Below are positions 1 to 11,712 of a DNA stretch of 64,000 bases, one piece after another. Source of the stretch: Trichoplax adhaerens. Its lineage: Eukaryota > Placozoa > Uniplacotomia > Trichoplacea > Trichoplacidae. The position numbers and the translations under genes were made by a program. Every line of letters starts with the position of its first letter. The stretch's first letter is position 1. Location: the NCBI RefSeq assembly GCF_000150275.1, contig NW_002060948.1:2286180-2350179 (forward strand), in the 5' to 3' direction. A model generated the notes under the pieces. The model was not told the origin of the DNA and made no database searches. It saw only the letters and a list, made by a program, of their open reading frames with translations.

Positions 1-1385
1 CGCGATTAGTGCATGTCCGATATTAACATACGACCCGAACCGGACGAGATTCTAGTGAATAATATTTGTTGACTGTTGTGAAATGGAAACATTTGATTAG
101 CATGAATGCATGATCTTCTTCATATAGTCAAAACTGCATAGTGATATGTATATAAACGATGCATACTATGCTGATTCCTACAATTTACGATTATGTAACC
201 TTGCGAATAACAAAATATATATATTTCATGTCCTGTTGAGTGTATCATACATAGCAGATCTACAAATGATGTGAAGATTGGTCTGAGACATAGTATTGTC
301 GACATATAGTATTCGTATGTATATATGTAATAATTAGTTAGAATACTTTGAATAATTGGCTCTATCTTAAAACGTTGATTCGGAGGAAGACGCAAACTCC
401 AAAGGATATTTTAAGAAACTTCAAAGCTAATTGGAAATGATAATTTAAGCTAACTTTTGCTAATCAGTATTGTAAATTCATAATCTGTTAATATCCGAAA
501 TATGAACAAACCATCAAAAATTTACTAATGGATTAACTCAATTATATACCGATTAGCAAGTGCTAAATTAATCTTTTATTTCTAGACCAAACAATGCTCA
601 TATAGCTTACAGTATTTAGATCTCTTTGGGTTTTAATCATATTGAAAGCATTGCAGTCTTTAGAATTCGTATTAAAATTTACAATTATTATCGACGATAG
701 CTTCATTGATGATTTAAAATCAATGAATGATGATTGTAATATATTATAAATATCGAAATGCACTAAATATATGAGACTATATAATATATACGAGCTTACG
801 CTGAAGTATGCGTATTCGTAGGTGTATGAAAGATACGTAAATTAACTTGATTCGAAGCTATTACACATTGAGTTTCTACACGTATAGTGTAAATAAAAAA
901 TTAATCAATACTCTGCAAGGTGGATTGAAACGAATAACTTGTTTATTTATTGTACATACATTTATTTATTTATTTATTTATAATTATATTTTTTGACTTT
1001 GTGACCTACTGTATTACCATAGAATGGCGTGATCAGTAATAGTACTAAACTGATATGGAAATAAGCACAATTGGTATATAAGATTATAATGCAGGGTGTC
1101 GACAGACTTCAACTGTGGCCACAGGTAGAAGTAATGAATATGCAATCTTAGCGAATAGCTTGATTCTGAGAAATCAGCTTTTTATTTATTCTAGTGTACT
1201 GGTATAGATATTATATTATTTAATTTTATTACCGGAAGAGTATATCAATACCTTTATATAGTTTATTCTTATTTTAAGATTTAAAGTCTATTATAAAGTC
1301 TATTATGTTATTTGACCTGTGATTGCACTTTTTGAGCAGCGCTTAGTAGATTTCTTTATTCTAGAGTTTGATCCAATTTTCCGAG
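1..1385. other. AT-rich 5' flank, no gene seen
   Basis: No exon with family similarity was recognised on either strand. A short TTTA microsatellite runs at about 961-981. The stretch probably holds the promoter and leader of the ankyrin-repeat gene; an alternative first coding exon for it (ATG 1089, ending at 1124 before gtagaa) lies here. Confidence 0.4.
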
Positions 1386-3920
1386 ATGTTTGAGATAGAG
1401 GTAAGCAATGTTTAATTTATCTCTGTTAAGGTTTTATTCTCCATAATAAAGATTACTGATAGCGCTAGCTGTGTTAATTAGTCAGCCTATATACTTACCA
1501 ATTAGTGGAAAAATCATTTAATGAATCTTAATCCTAATATGCATTATCATATCTTGGTATTTTACGACGGTATGATGTTAGTCAATCAAACTGTATTGAT
1601 TATAAATAGGTTTCAGCCACAAATATCTTAAAAGCTGCCCGTTGTGGCCGTCGTGATGTTCTTGCAGACCTTGTTAATAAACGATTAGATATAGACTTTC
1701 CAGATAAGGTATGGATTAGGACTAACAATATATCTTTGCGGTTAGATTTGGCTGTGCTATTTAATTTACATAAATAGAATGATAAAATTATGTATTTCAT
1801 TCATGATCACAATTTTAATTCATTATGTTACCTTCTAGGTGATTGAGTAGTCGGTTACTCATTTACGATATCTCTCTTTGATATTCACTAGATTAAGCAT
1901 AAATTTTAATAGCAAGTAGTTTTCATTCAAATTTAGCAATTGATAGTAGCAATTGATGATAGCTGTAGAATAATTCGTTTACTTTCATTTGTAATAGAAA
2001 TAGATATACTTTATTTGATGCTAGCTTATGAAATCTGGCTTTATTCATTCCGCAGAGTGATTATAGTAAAAGTGCGCTACATAAAGCAGCAGAAGGTGGA
2101 GATATCGATGCTGTAAAGCTACTTATTAGTTATGGTGCCGATTTAAACTATCGAGATACATTGGTAAGAGAATGCTATAACCGTGGATGCTGTAAGCACG
2201 TGCTTGTAAATGAACTTATAGAGTTAACAAATGACTTCATGGCAGATAAAATAGGTTATCTTTACATATTTTATGTAGCTATACTTTTCAATTATTAGGA
2301 CTAGTATGGGGCGTTGTCCGCTTGAATTTTTTATATAGCTTCTATCAAACTATTATGCATACTTGTATGATCAAAGCCGACATAATTTTTCGTTCATTAC
2401 ACAGCACTTGTAACTAAGTAATGATTAGTGAAATAGTTGCCTTAATCCAGTAATAAATTTCAGCCTTTGCGGATCTGTTCAGTATCTTAGAGATTCTTGC
2501 ATAAGTTGTAATATTTAATTAGACAGGAATAACAGTTCTACTCTAAAACTTGATTCTCATCATTTAAAAATACGTAACTACAATTTCAAGTAAGAGAAGA
2601 GCAAATTAATTTTTGATATAATACTTGCAAATTTCTAAATTTAAGTTGTTATATACATTACATATTCACATAATACCTAGCGTATTTAGAATCCTGTTTC
2701 CAATTTCAGTTTCGTGCAACACCTTTACTTTTGGCTGCTTCATCAGGAAAACTTGATGTTTTAGAACTTTTAGTCAAGCGAGGTGGCGACGTCGATATCA
2801 AAGATGCAGTACGTATTACTTCCAATTTATAAAAAATATTGTGTAGATATTTTTTTTACTTTAAGTTCATGTCTGGATATAAGCGACTATTTGGTAAACG
2901 ATTTGCTATAAGGAATTTGTATGACCAATTAAATTATTAATGTATCTAGGATGACAGTAACTTATTATTATAGTTTGCATAAACTAATTTAACTACAAAA
3001 TTCTGCGCGAAAAGTGTATTTATAATACAGTCTGCTAGCCAACGTAGAAGTTTAAATTGTTATATTTGCAATTTAAACTTGCTTTGACTATTATATTACT
3101 GTTATTGATTCTATGTAGTGGCGTCGTTCTCCTTGGCACTGGGCTGCTGTAAACGGCCATACACACATTATTAATTGGCTATTCAAGTACTATAGTAATT
3201 TAAAAGTGAGCTTGATGAGATATCTACGACCAGCAGTAAACTCGCTATATATCGATAAAGTAGATATCAACTTTAATTTTATGATTACTAGAAACGCCAA
3301 AATATAAATGAGCAGAAGGTGATTGAATACATTGCAGATGAGATAAACTCGAGGGATTGGGTAAGAATTAATATGATATAACATGATTGTTTATTTTGGT
3401 AGTTAGTCTTTTCTGAGGTATTACAGCTAGTTAGAATATTCTGTCTTTACTGTAGAAAAAACGAACTTCACTACACCTTGCGGTACAAGGCGCCCACGAG
3501 GATGCTTCGAAAGTTTTACTCCAATATGGTGCAGAAGTCAATTGCTATGATTTGGTAAAATCGATAAGACTTCTATATAATATTTTGCATAACTTAGTGA
3601 TTTATATTGCAATGCAATTTAGTATTGTTGAAATCTAACATTTTAATGATTTAGGAACGTAACACTCCTTTGCATATTGCTGCTCGGAAAGGATATAATG
3701 AAATAGTTAAGCAATTACTTCAATACAAGGCTGACGAAACGCTAACCGATAGGGTAATTCATGCCACACTTTATAATTTTAATTATGACTTCAATATTGA
3801 CTAACAAGACTTTATTAGGCTGGAAAAACTGTTATGGAAATTGCTGAAGAGAGAAATGATATAGATATAATTAGAATATTGAATTTGGCCAGGACAACTG
3901 GATTGGCAGTCCCACAGTAA
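1386..3920 (+). CDS. Ankyrin-repeat protein, about 258 aa, nine coding exons
   Basis: Exons read as 1386-1400, 1610-1708, 2056-2163, 2710-2808, 3119-3205, 3292-3360, 3456-3554, 3655-3753 and 3819-3920 (TAA). All introns are phase 0 and most exons are 99-108 nt, so each exon encodes about one ankyrin repeat. Visible repeat cores include ALHKAAEGGDIDAVKLL, TPLLLAASSGKLDVLELL, TSLHLAVQGAHEDASKVLL and TPLHIAARKGYNEIVKQLL. Two short middle exons (WHWAAVNGH and a 23-codon exon) form a divergent repeat. No other domain, signal peptide or membrane segment is seen, so the protein is probably an intracellular protein-binding scaffold; its partner is unknown. The weak point is the start: the 15-nt first exon (MFEIE) is chosen because it opens in phase with a good donor. 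An alternative phase-0 first exon begins at ATG 1089. It converges with GTF2H2 downstream. Confidence 0.82.
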
Positions 3921-5740
3921 AGTTTGGTAAGTAATAATCATCTTGATAGTTCTTATCAAAGTTTATTTATTGTGGTTATGATACTAATTGGCATGACTAA
4001 TCTTGGGTTTAACTTAGCAAATATAAATTTGCTTTAAATCGATAAATTAGCAACTTCTTATGATAATGTAAATTCTTACATTTATTTATACTAGATAGAG
4101 AATCAAACTACAGTTTATAAATGGTATTTAAACCGCTTAAAGTGATGAAAATATTGGGAAGATTGCTATGGATATTTCGATATTCTCAATTGAAAAGAAA
4201 CTATTTTAAGTTATAGCTATCGCCAATTTTACGATCGCTATCTACATAATTTTGCAACGTAGAATTTTATGCTGTTATTGGGATAAGATACAAATGTCTG
4301 CACTTGGTTGCTTATAGCAAGCATTCGTTATTATACCAAATATGATTATCTTCCATCTTTATTTTCGTAACATATAAAGTTAAATTAAAATTGTTGATAT
4401 ACTGCAAGGTATGCATCGGTATCTTTATTGGTAGAGATTGAGCTGATTGAGCTTAAGCAAAAATTAAGATTATAAAGGTGCTAGCGGCTAAAAATAAAAT
4501 CTGTCAGATTCTATTCAAAATAGACTGAAATACACGGATGTGGAAATTACATTGTATTTTTAATTATAATTAGTATTTGTTGGTGAATATTTTGTGGTTT
4601 CTAATTAGTTTGCGTTTAAGATTGTCATAAGGCAAATCCAAATTTCACTGTATATTTACATTGATAATTTAATTGCGATTAAAGCAAAACTATTTACAAA
4701 AATATAAGTGAACGTAGTCAATTTTTGCTTGCCAAGCAAGTACTAACACTTATTATTAACATGTTCCATTTTTTCGATTATTGCTAATAATTGCAATTAG
4801 TTTATGATTTTTAGCTCTATAATAAAAGCTGTATTGATATACAATTTATGATCAAGCTTAGAATCTTACTTAAACATAACCATCAAGAAAGAATTGCTCT
4901 CGTAAAGTAATCGGAATCTACGCAGTACAGTATACCAGGATGCAGTATTCTGGGCTTTCCTTGCTCCAAAGATTACTTACGACATGTTACTGTTAATCCC
5001 GAAGCCAAGTAAGCGTACATATACTCTTGTTTATTTCTTTACGTACTTACGCAGAGCGTTGAAAAATAATAATTTTAAAGACTTAACATAAAGGAAACAG
5101 TAAGTGTAAAACTAATTTAAAAGTTCATTATCGGGTCGGTTGTAGTTTATAGACTAACTTCGAAAACCCTCTTACACTTTAATTAAACGTACAATTATTT
5201 TCCGAAACTACATCAATGAATACAAGGTTATTGGCTCAATACATCTTAATGATATCTACGTCTAATCGGTGCCAATAGATTTTATATATCAACATCACAT
5301 TAATTCTTGATCTATAACATACCGAAATTGGCCTCAACCATAACAATTCGTAATTAAAGAATAATTTTATTTAATTAATTGATATCATTTTAACTATTTC
5401 GTATTGACGGTTTAACCTTAAAAACACATAAGCAATAATATTTTGATAGATAGTAAGTGAATTTGATAAGTGCTTGATAGAAATTTAAATGTCAACTTGA
5501 TTTAACATAAATAGTCACAACAGTAATTTGAAGACTTCGTTCTGGTAGGAATTGAAAGAGCTGATAATTAATAACGTCAGCATGCAATAGAAGGGAAATC
5601 TGTAGTATATTGTCAGTCTCAGAGATGATTCTTACATAATATAGAATTATTTTTTTCAATATTCTATGTACAGTGATACCTCCTTTATCAGTACGTATTC
5701 ACATCGTCGAAATAAAAAATACGTAAAGGTCAAAATAGTA
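3921..5740. other. Convergent intergenic stretch, no confident gene
   Basis: This lies between the 3' ends of the ankyrin gene and GTF2H2. It is AT-rich and presumably holds both 3' UTRs. One short + strand open stretch around 4927-5008 ends at a donor-like gtaagc, but nothing joins it. Confidence 0.4.
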
Positions 5741-8700
5741 TTAAATATGAGCTATGCTCTGGTGGTTAGTACTGGAGCATCCCGAACACGTCTGTAATGA
5801 TTCATGCATTAGCATGTCGCATGAATTGCAAAAGTAATTTTGACATCTATTACAGCGAAAGGCCTAAGATAAAAGAAATCTATGTTAATGTGAGTGCGAA
5901 CGTAAAATAGTAGACATGATTTAGTTATACCAAATCGGCGAGACTTTGCGTGCAGGCATGACAGTATCTAAAAGAAAGTTGATATCTTTGAGTTAAGTAT
6001 GCTCACTTATTGAATTTATATATATACGGTATATTTATATGTACGTTTACGAAATAAAGCATTACAAGGGTTTCTCTGCATCCTTCTTATCAAGAGCTAC
6101 TTCCTCAAAATCTTCCAATGGGAATAAATGTTGGTAGGATCTTGCTAAGTGTGGCGCTGAAACTAAGCTTAGTCCTAATAAATTGCAGATAATCGTTACT
6201 ATGTTATTTAGATTTATCGTGCAACTTACGCATATTCCTAGTTTTAGTTGTTATGTTCATTTTACCACATATCTGACATTCTATCGGTAATTCACAATAT
6301 TTTGCTTTACACTATAATAAATTTGATTGATTGATTAGTTTTGCCAATGCATAAAAAGATACTAAATTATCGAAATACAATCATTCATTAATATATTTTA
6401 CTTGAACTTACCTGCGGACAAAAATAGCCGGTAGTGCTGAAACTTTTAACAACTCTACTATCTAAATGGCTATAGCAAATTAAAAAATTGATAAAAAATT
6501 CTATTGGTGCAACCAGTGTTCGTACCTACTCGGAAAGATAGGTGCTCAAATCCATGAGCAATATGAAATTGGTCATAAACTTACCATTGGCACATTGACG
6601 GGTGACTGTTAGTTCTGTATTCTGGAAATCCTGTACGGAACAACGATGATAAAGGGTAAACTTAAAAACAATAATGCCTTTTCGTTCAAGGGTAACATTT
6701 TATTTTTATATTCAAAAGCATACACGAATGAAAGGATACATTACCCATTCGAATTAACGAAGAACCTAACTTTCCCTGTAAAAGATAATGTTTCATATTC
6801 AATCTAGACGCTCAAATACAATACTGTAACAAATACAACATATTTATTTACCGTTGCAACTGGAGGTATAACATAATGAGTAAGAAGCTCTTTATAATGA
6901 TGCTCGTCAAGTATAACTCGATAAGAGCCTACAACATAAAGTACCACAATAGTAATTGAAAATATTAATTTGTAGATATCATTGTATTATTTGCTCTCTA
7001 GCAATTGACTGTTTTTGGCTTAAAATATCCAGTTATTGACGAAGTGAATTGCATATTAAAAGCATATTAAAAATGGACGCGAAACCTAAAGTACCAAGGT
7101 ACTAAAATTTCATAGCTTTTATTTATAGGATCGGTCAGTTGGATACTTACCCCCTGTTTCAGAAGCCAATTTTTTCAATATATACATTTCTGCTGACAGT
7201 CCAATAGCTGAACATCTAATGTTATCTTCGACTAAGTTCTGTATTAAGTATAAATAAGGGGTATTTTCGAAATTTTGGACAAAGCTGAAAGTAAATATAT
7301 ACAAGTAGCTAACCTTAACTGTAGCATGGATATCACTAGGGTCGCAAGAGGTTAAGCTTGCATAAATAACTAAAATTTCACGACTCGCATGACTAGGTAC
7401 ATGCCTGTAGAAATGCAAATAAATTATTAACTCCAGGTATTAATTGTTATGAGCAGAGGTTAGAGGAAAAAGTTAATATATGCTAATTGGTAAGATGGAT
7501 ACATTGGTATAGATCAATAGAGTACAATAAGATTGATGAATTAATATTATTTTGAGTAAATAGTGCTATTATCACGAGTAAACTGAAAAAACCTAGTAAT
7601 TGATATACATACCTTAACGTTTGAGAAGCTAACTCAAGAGCATTCTGCAGCGAAGGCTCTCCAATGCATGGTTTACATGCAGCTTGTCGTAAAGCCGCAA
7701 TATGGCGTCTAGGATTTCCTAAGTTAGAAATGGAAAATATTAGCATAAAAGTTATTTATGATTATAAGTTACACCATATCAGATTTTGTATTTAATACGT
7801 ATATTTATGAAACAACGGACTTGCATGTATACTTCAGCACGACTACAGTACGCTGCATGGTAAATTGTAATTTATTGCTAATTTTAGTGGATAAAAATTT
7901 TAATTTACCTCCTATATCTGTCAATTTCTCAGCTCTTTTATTTCTTGTAATTATGACTCCTAGCTAAAAGTGATGATTTATATCATGAAAGTTACCAAGC
8001 GTACTAACATGGTCTATTTCTAGGTACCTAGCGTATCCTAATGGCAAACATTATTTTATTATCTGAAATAACCTGAGAAATCGGATTTTGATCGAAATAT
8101 TCCGTTATGAAATCATCTAGAAGCTATGAATTAGGATGTAGGTAATTTTGAGTTAATATTATAACTTTAGTATTACGCGCACGTGTCTGAGCTGATATCT
8201 ACATGATGAAACAGCAGTGGAAGTGGATGATTTGATTCACAAGCTATATAGTAGTAATCTTTACCTTCACTGTAGCTACTAGTCGATTAGGCTTTAAATC
8301 TATAATGGATATAGCTGATGACATATCAACAATGATATACATATGACGCATCTAGAAAGTAATAAGAATGTTCAGAATGTGCGACATCTAAAATGAAATG
8401 ATCGACTATATTTACAGCCCAAATTTGTTCATCGCCTATATATTATGTTAGTTCTTACCAAGCCGAGTCGTACATTAGCCTTTCTATCAGCCACTCTGTT
8501 AATGAAGATGTTAATATTATTATCATTGCAATACTATTTCATTTAATCGGTTCAAAACTAAACCAAGTTGTATAGACACCCTGCTTACCTTCGCTTACGA
8601 GCTCGTTGGAGTTCATCGACAGTGCTCTTAAGAGATCCTTGTTCATCTTCAACAAGAACTTCCCTAAAATCGTTATAACCCAGCAAAAGAATAATCAGTC

Positions 8701-8776
8701 ATAACAGTTACCATATATAGTCTAAGCCATTAATTTCAATGCTATCGTATTCGACACATTTGCTATTGGAAATCAT
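5741..8776 (-). CDS. GTF2H2: TFIIH core subunit p44 (general transcription factor IIH subunit 2), about 382 aa
   Basis: Seventeen exons, high to low: 8712-8776, 8589-8663, 8459-8495, 8265-8351, 8073-8123, 7909-7963, 7613-7718, 7314-7404, 7151-7238, 6852-6928, 6745-6775, 6585-6630, 6412-6436, 6266-6311, 6066-6174, 5931-5967, 5741-5863. All phases join and the length is close to human p44 (395 aa). In order: a von Willebrand A-like domain beginning MRHMYIIVDMSSA near residue 60, with IGEPSLQNALELA, SREILVIYASLTSCDPSD and AIGLSAE; a C4 zinc site (YFCPQCKAKYCE..CQICG); and a C-terminal RING-like domain (CHACTQSL..RCNRCQNYFCNSCD..CSGC). p44 activates the XPD helicase in TFIIH for transcription initiation and nucleotide-excision repair. 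Exon 15 shows an in-frame TAA at 6061-6066 only if its gtaatg donor is missed. The first exon is inferred from ATG, phase and donor, as it has little similarity. Confidence 0.95.
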
Positions 8777-9110
8777 GATGGACTCGATTACAGAAAGAGA
8801 CCAGTACATCACTGCGAGAGCATTATGCCCTTCAGGTAGTAATAATACTGTCAACAAACAGATGGACATGATTGGCAAATATAGAATAGAGCAATAATAG
8901 ACTACAGTTTAGTATAGAATAACGAATTTGATAAACCGATTGTTGTTTCCTTTTTCTGGATCTACGAATGCACGCTACCTATATTAATATTTGTGCATAC
9001 TGCAGTACGTCGGGGGAAATCGCAGCAGTAGTTGCACCAATGCTAAGATTTGACTCTCCATTGATGACAAGTAATACTGCACGTTTATAGAAATAGTCAA
9101 GGTAAAATGT
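8777..9110. other. 5' flank of the TFIIH p44 gene
   Basis: AT-rich stretch directly upstream of the p44 start on the minus strand, presumably its promoter and leader. No TATA box or other motif can be assigned with confidence. Confidence 0.3.
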
Positions 9111-9658
9111 ATCATCGATGCTATCCTTTGAACAGTTACGTATGCCTATAATTTATTTATTACAAGTATTGCTATTGCCTACCAGGTACGCTCGAATGAA
9201 CTTTCCCATCGATAGCCAGATTCTACATCGTCGGCATCATCAGCCATTTTGCAAGGTCTTGCTTACTACTGTACAGTACTGTACCGTAGAGTTCAGAAAA
9301 AAAACACTATGGTACAGTACAGACTAGAAGGAAAGCGATTTTCTTGGAGTGGTCCGTCCGACTGTACTCTCCTTTTTGAACTCTATGCAGTTTGAAAGGG
9401 ATTTGTCTCGGGGATATCGAGTGTGTTGTCTCCTATGCTAGAGCTAAATGATAGTGAACGATTAGGAGACAAGCTGGCGCATTTTTTTGCTCTAAACGCA
9501 TCAAGGACTACAGTACTAGAAGAAGACTACTTGTCGTCCTCGTATACAGTAGTAGACCAGTCCAGTTTTGCAGGTAAACGCACTGGACGTCGTACACCGA
9601 AAAACACGCGCTGAAAAACTCCAAACGGACATGATATTAATTTCCCGGAATGGGCCAA

Positions 9659-9816
9659 TTGACCGCATTCAATTGATTTTACGCTGTACAGGATTGTATG
9701 CTGTAAAATAGTCAATCCACCCTCGTAATATCAAAACTTGACTGCATTCCATTCATTTTACGGTGTATAGGATTGAACGCTATAAAGTATTCAATTCATC
9801 CTCGTCATATTAAATC
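9659..9816. repeat. Tandem duplication, 79-bp unit, two copies
   Basis: Copy 1 is 9659-9737 and copy 2 is 9738-9816. Each starts TTGAC(C/T)GCATTC and shares TTTTACG(C/G)TGTA, AGGATTG and CCTCGT(A/C)ATAT in register. Divergence is moderate, so the duplication is not recent. Confidence 0.8.
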
Positions 9817-9921
9817 GAGATATCATCTACTGGACATTGTACAGCGGTCCACGTCAAATTGTCCCAGACCCTATTTTATTTATTCTTTTACAGTACTGTA
9901 TACTATTGTACTAGGGAGTTC

Positions 9922-10165
9922 GAAGACTATGACTAGTAGTCCTTCAAGTCCCTGACTGTACTGGCCACTTTTCCATTTCGAAGGTGGCAGTCCTGGGCTT
10001 TGATTATGGAAATTTGGAAGACTATGACTATTACTATTAGTCTTCAAAGTCCCTGGGTTTTGATCATGGACATTTGGAAGACTATGACTATTATTATTAG
10101 TCTTCAAAGTCCCTGATTGCACTGGTAACTTTTCCATTTCGAGGGTGGCCGTCTGGGCTTTAACC
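9922..10165. repeat. 60-bp tandem repeat with internal hairpin
   Basis: Two near-identical 60-bp units lie at 10021-10080 and 10081-10140, each containing GACTATGACTATTA and TCTTCAAAGTCCCTG. A diverged third partial unit begins at 9922, and its following block (CACTTTTCCATTTCGAAGGTGGC) recurs at about 10127-10148. Within a unit GAAGACTA and TAGTCTTC are inverted, so each can fold as a small stem-loop. The unit is a multiple of three, so an open frame with a 20-residue repeat appears on the minus strand; I do not regard it as a proven gene. Confidence 0.8.
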
Positions 10166-10479
10166 ACCATGCAAATCGCCAAGTAGCAATGCGGTACAGT
10201 ACAGTACTGTATTTAGTCTGCACAAAAGTGATGTCACTCTTAGCTCGAATAGACTACATTACTAGCTGCACTAAAAGGTGACATCATTTTGTACAGTACC
10301 AACCGTACCGTACACGTACTGTAAAGTGCACGGTCCATTGAACCACGACGCAACCCTCAAGGATGACAACGACACCAGTCGAAATGTATAGTAGAGATTC
10401 TGATACATGCCTTCATGACCTATACTAAACGCTTCAAATTAAAAATGGTCGTATTTAAGGGTGCACCGGTGGGCCAGTG

Positions 10480-10600
10480 GCACCCGCATTTTGGATGGAT
10501 TACGCCCAGGGTAGGTCGGGGATTACGCCAGGGTATTAGGTAAGGCGTCGGTGATTAGGCCAGGGTATAGGCAAAGACTAGTTGATTAAGACTGGAGACT
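10480..10600. repeat. GC-rich minisatellite-like repeat
   Basis: About three degenerate copies of a 30-40 bp unit built on GATTACGCC-CAGGGTA: GGATTACGCCCAGGGTAGG, GGGATTACGCCAGGGTATT and GTGATTAGGCCAGGGTATA. It stands out against AT-rich flanks. Confidence 0.6.
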
Positions 10601-11712
10601 ACTGTCATTGTACCGTTGGTTAACCGTAGGGTGGTGGCGGCCATTAAGGTTTCTCGAAGTCTAGCAAGGAAAGCGCTTTAAGGTATGTTGTAGTCGACTA
10701 ACATTGTAATTTAAAGCGTTGATCTTATTAGTATGTTACTTATGCTTTCAAGAGTAGATTTTCTGCCCTGATAGGCTACCGTAACATGCATTTTTTTCAA
10801 CATAATCTTCGATCGACTTGTTGCCGTCATTGAGTTGAGTTAACCGCATGTCTATCACCGTCAGCTAGTCGTAGCGCTACTGGGTGGTGGCAAAGCAGCG
10901 TAGTGGCCGAGACTAAAAGCCAATTTATTTGCCAATTTATTCTTGACTACAATAATATTGCGCTCAGTCTTGCTTAGACAATGTAATGTAGAAAGAAATC
11001 AACAAATTGGCTGTGATTGAGACTGCAAGGGCATTTCTACGGTGTCTTTTCACCATTTTTCACTGTAGAAAGCAATTCGACTCATTGCAACCGCGATAGT
11101 AACTTAGTAACTAGACTGCTGTAAAAAGGAGGAGTACAGGAGTAGTAATGGCGCTTGTATTTTCTCGACATACTGCAGCGCTACATCATTTTTGTACAGT
11201 TATACTATAAAGAAAAACGAAATAGGGCACACGAGTAGGCAATCATTCGATATAGAGTTATAATGGATTGGATGATTTTTAACCCGTGTTACATCATGAA
11301 GTTGAAGGATCACTATGGAAAATGATGCAAAGAAAGTTCTAGCATCATGTCCAAATTGTCAAAAAAGTGATCAGGACGATAGATCGCAGCTCGTGATGAT
11401 AGACTTTTGCCCCCTAAATAAATACATATATATATATATATACCGTACTAAACTATTTCCATCTAGCCTACTGCATGTTAGCATCCTACTCCTTCATGGG
11501 GTGCTTTCAATTCTTCTGTTGAAAGGGTGACATGATAAAGCCCTGATGAATTATAAATGATCGTAGTAAAGCATGCTACAAGCTACGTCCTAAATTTCAC
11601 GGAATCGTCAATACTAGCTTGAATTGACGTACTTCATGTAGTTATTCGCACCCTTGCAAGTGGAGTAAAATGCCTACTGATACTAACAAGAATTTAATTG
11701 ACTACTTTCAGA
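10601..11712. promoter_or_regulatory. Upstream region of AP2M1 with a probable untranslated leader intron
   Basis: No coding exon was recognised. The AP2M1 start codon is preceded by a good acceptor (ttactttcag-A-ATG, AG at 11710-11711), so transcription must begin in a non-coding exon somewhere in this stretch. The exon itself cannot be located by eye. A TA dinucleotide run lies at about 11417-11432. Confidence 0.5.

Larger units (their letters stand above)
9111..10330. repeat. GTAC-palindrome repeat island I
   Basis: Base composition turns abruptly GC-richer than the flanks. Short palindromic runs built from GTAC/CAGTACTG cluster at about 9265-9330 and again at about 10193-10325, bracketing two tandem-repeat blocks (separate entries). 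GTCTCCTA at 9428-9435 has an inverted partner TAGGAGAC ending at 9471. Small open frames across the island follow the repeats and have no recognisable domain. It resembles the islands near 33.3-34.7 kb and 62.7-63.2 kb, so a dispersed non-autonomous element is likely; no transposase is seen. Confidence 0.6.

Noticed and set aside
4927-5008. + strand open stretch (GCSILGFPCSKDYLRHVTV) before gtaagc
   Set aside because: No start, no joining exon and no recognised domain; too little to call a gene.
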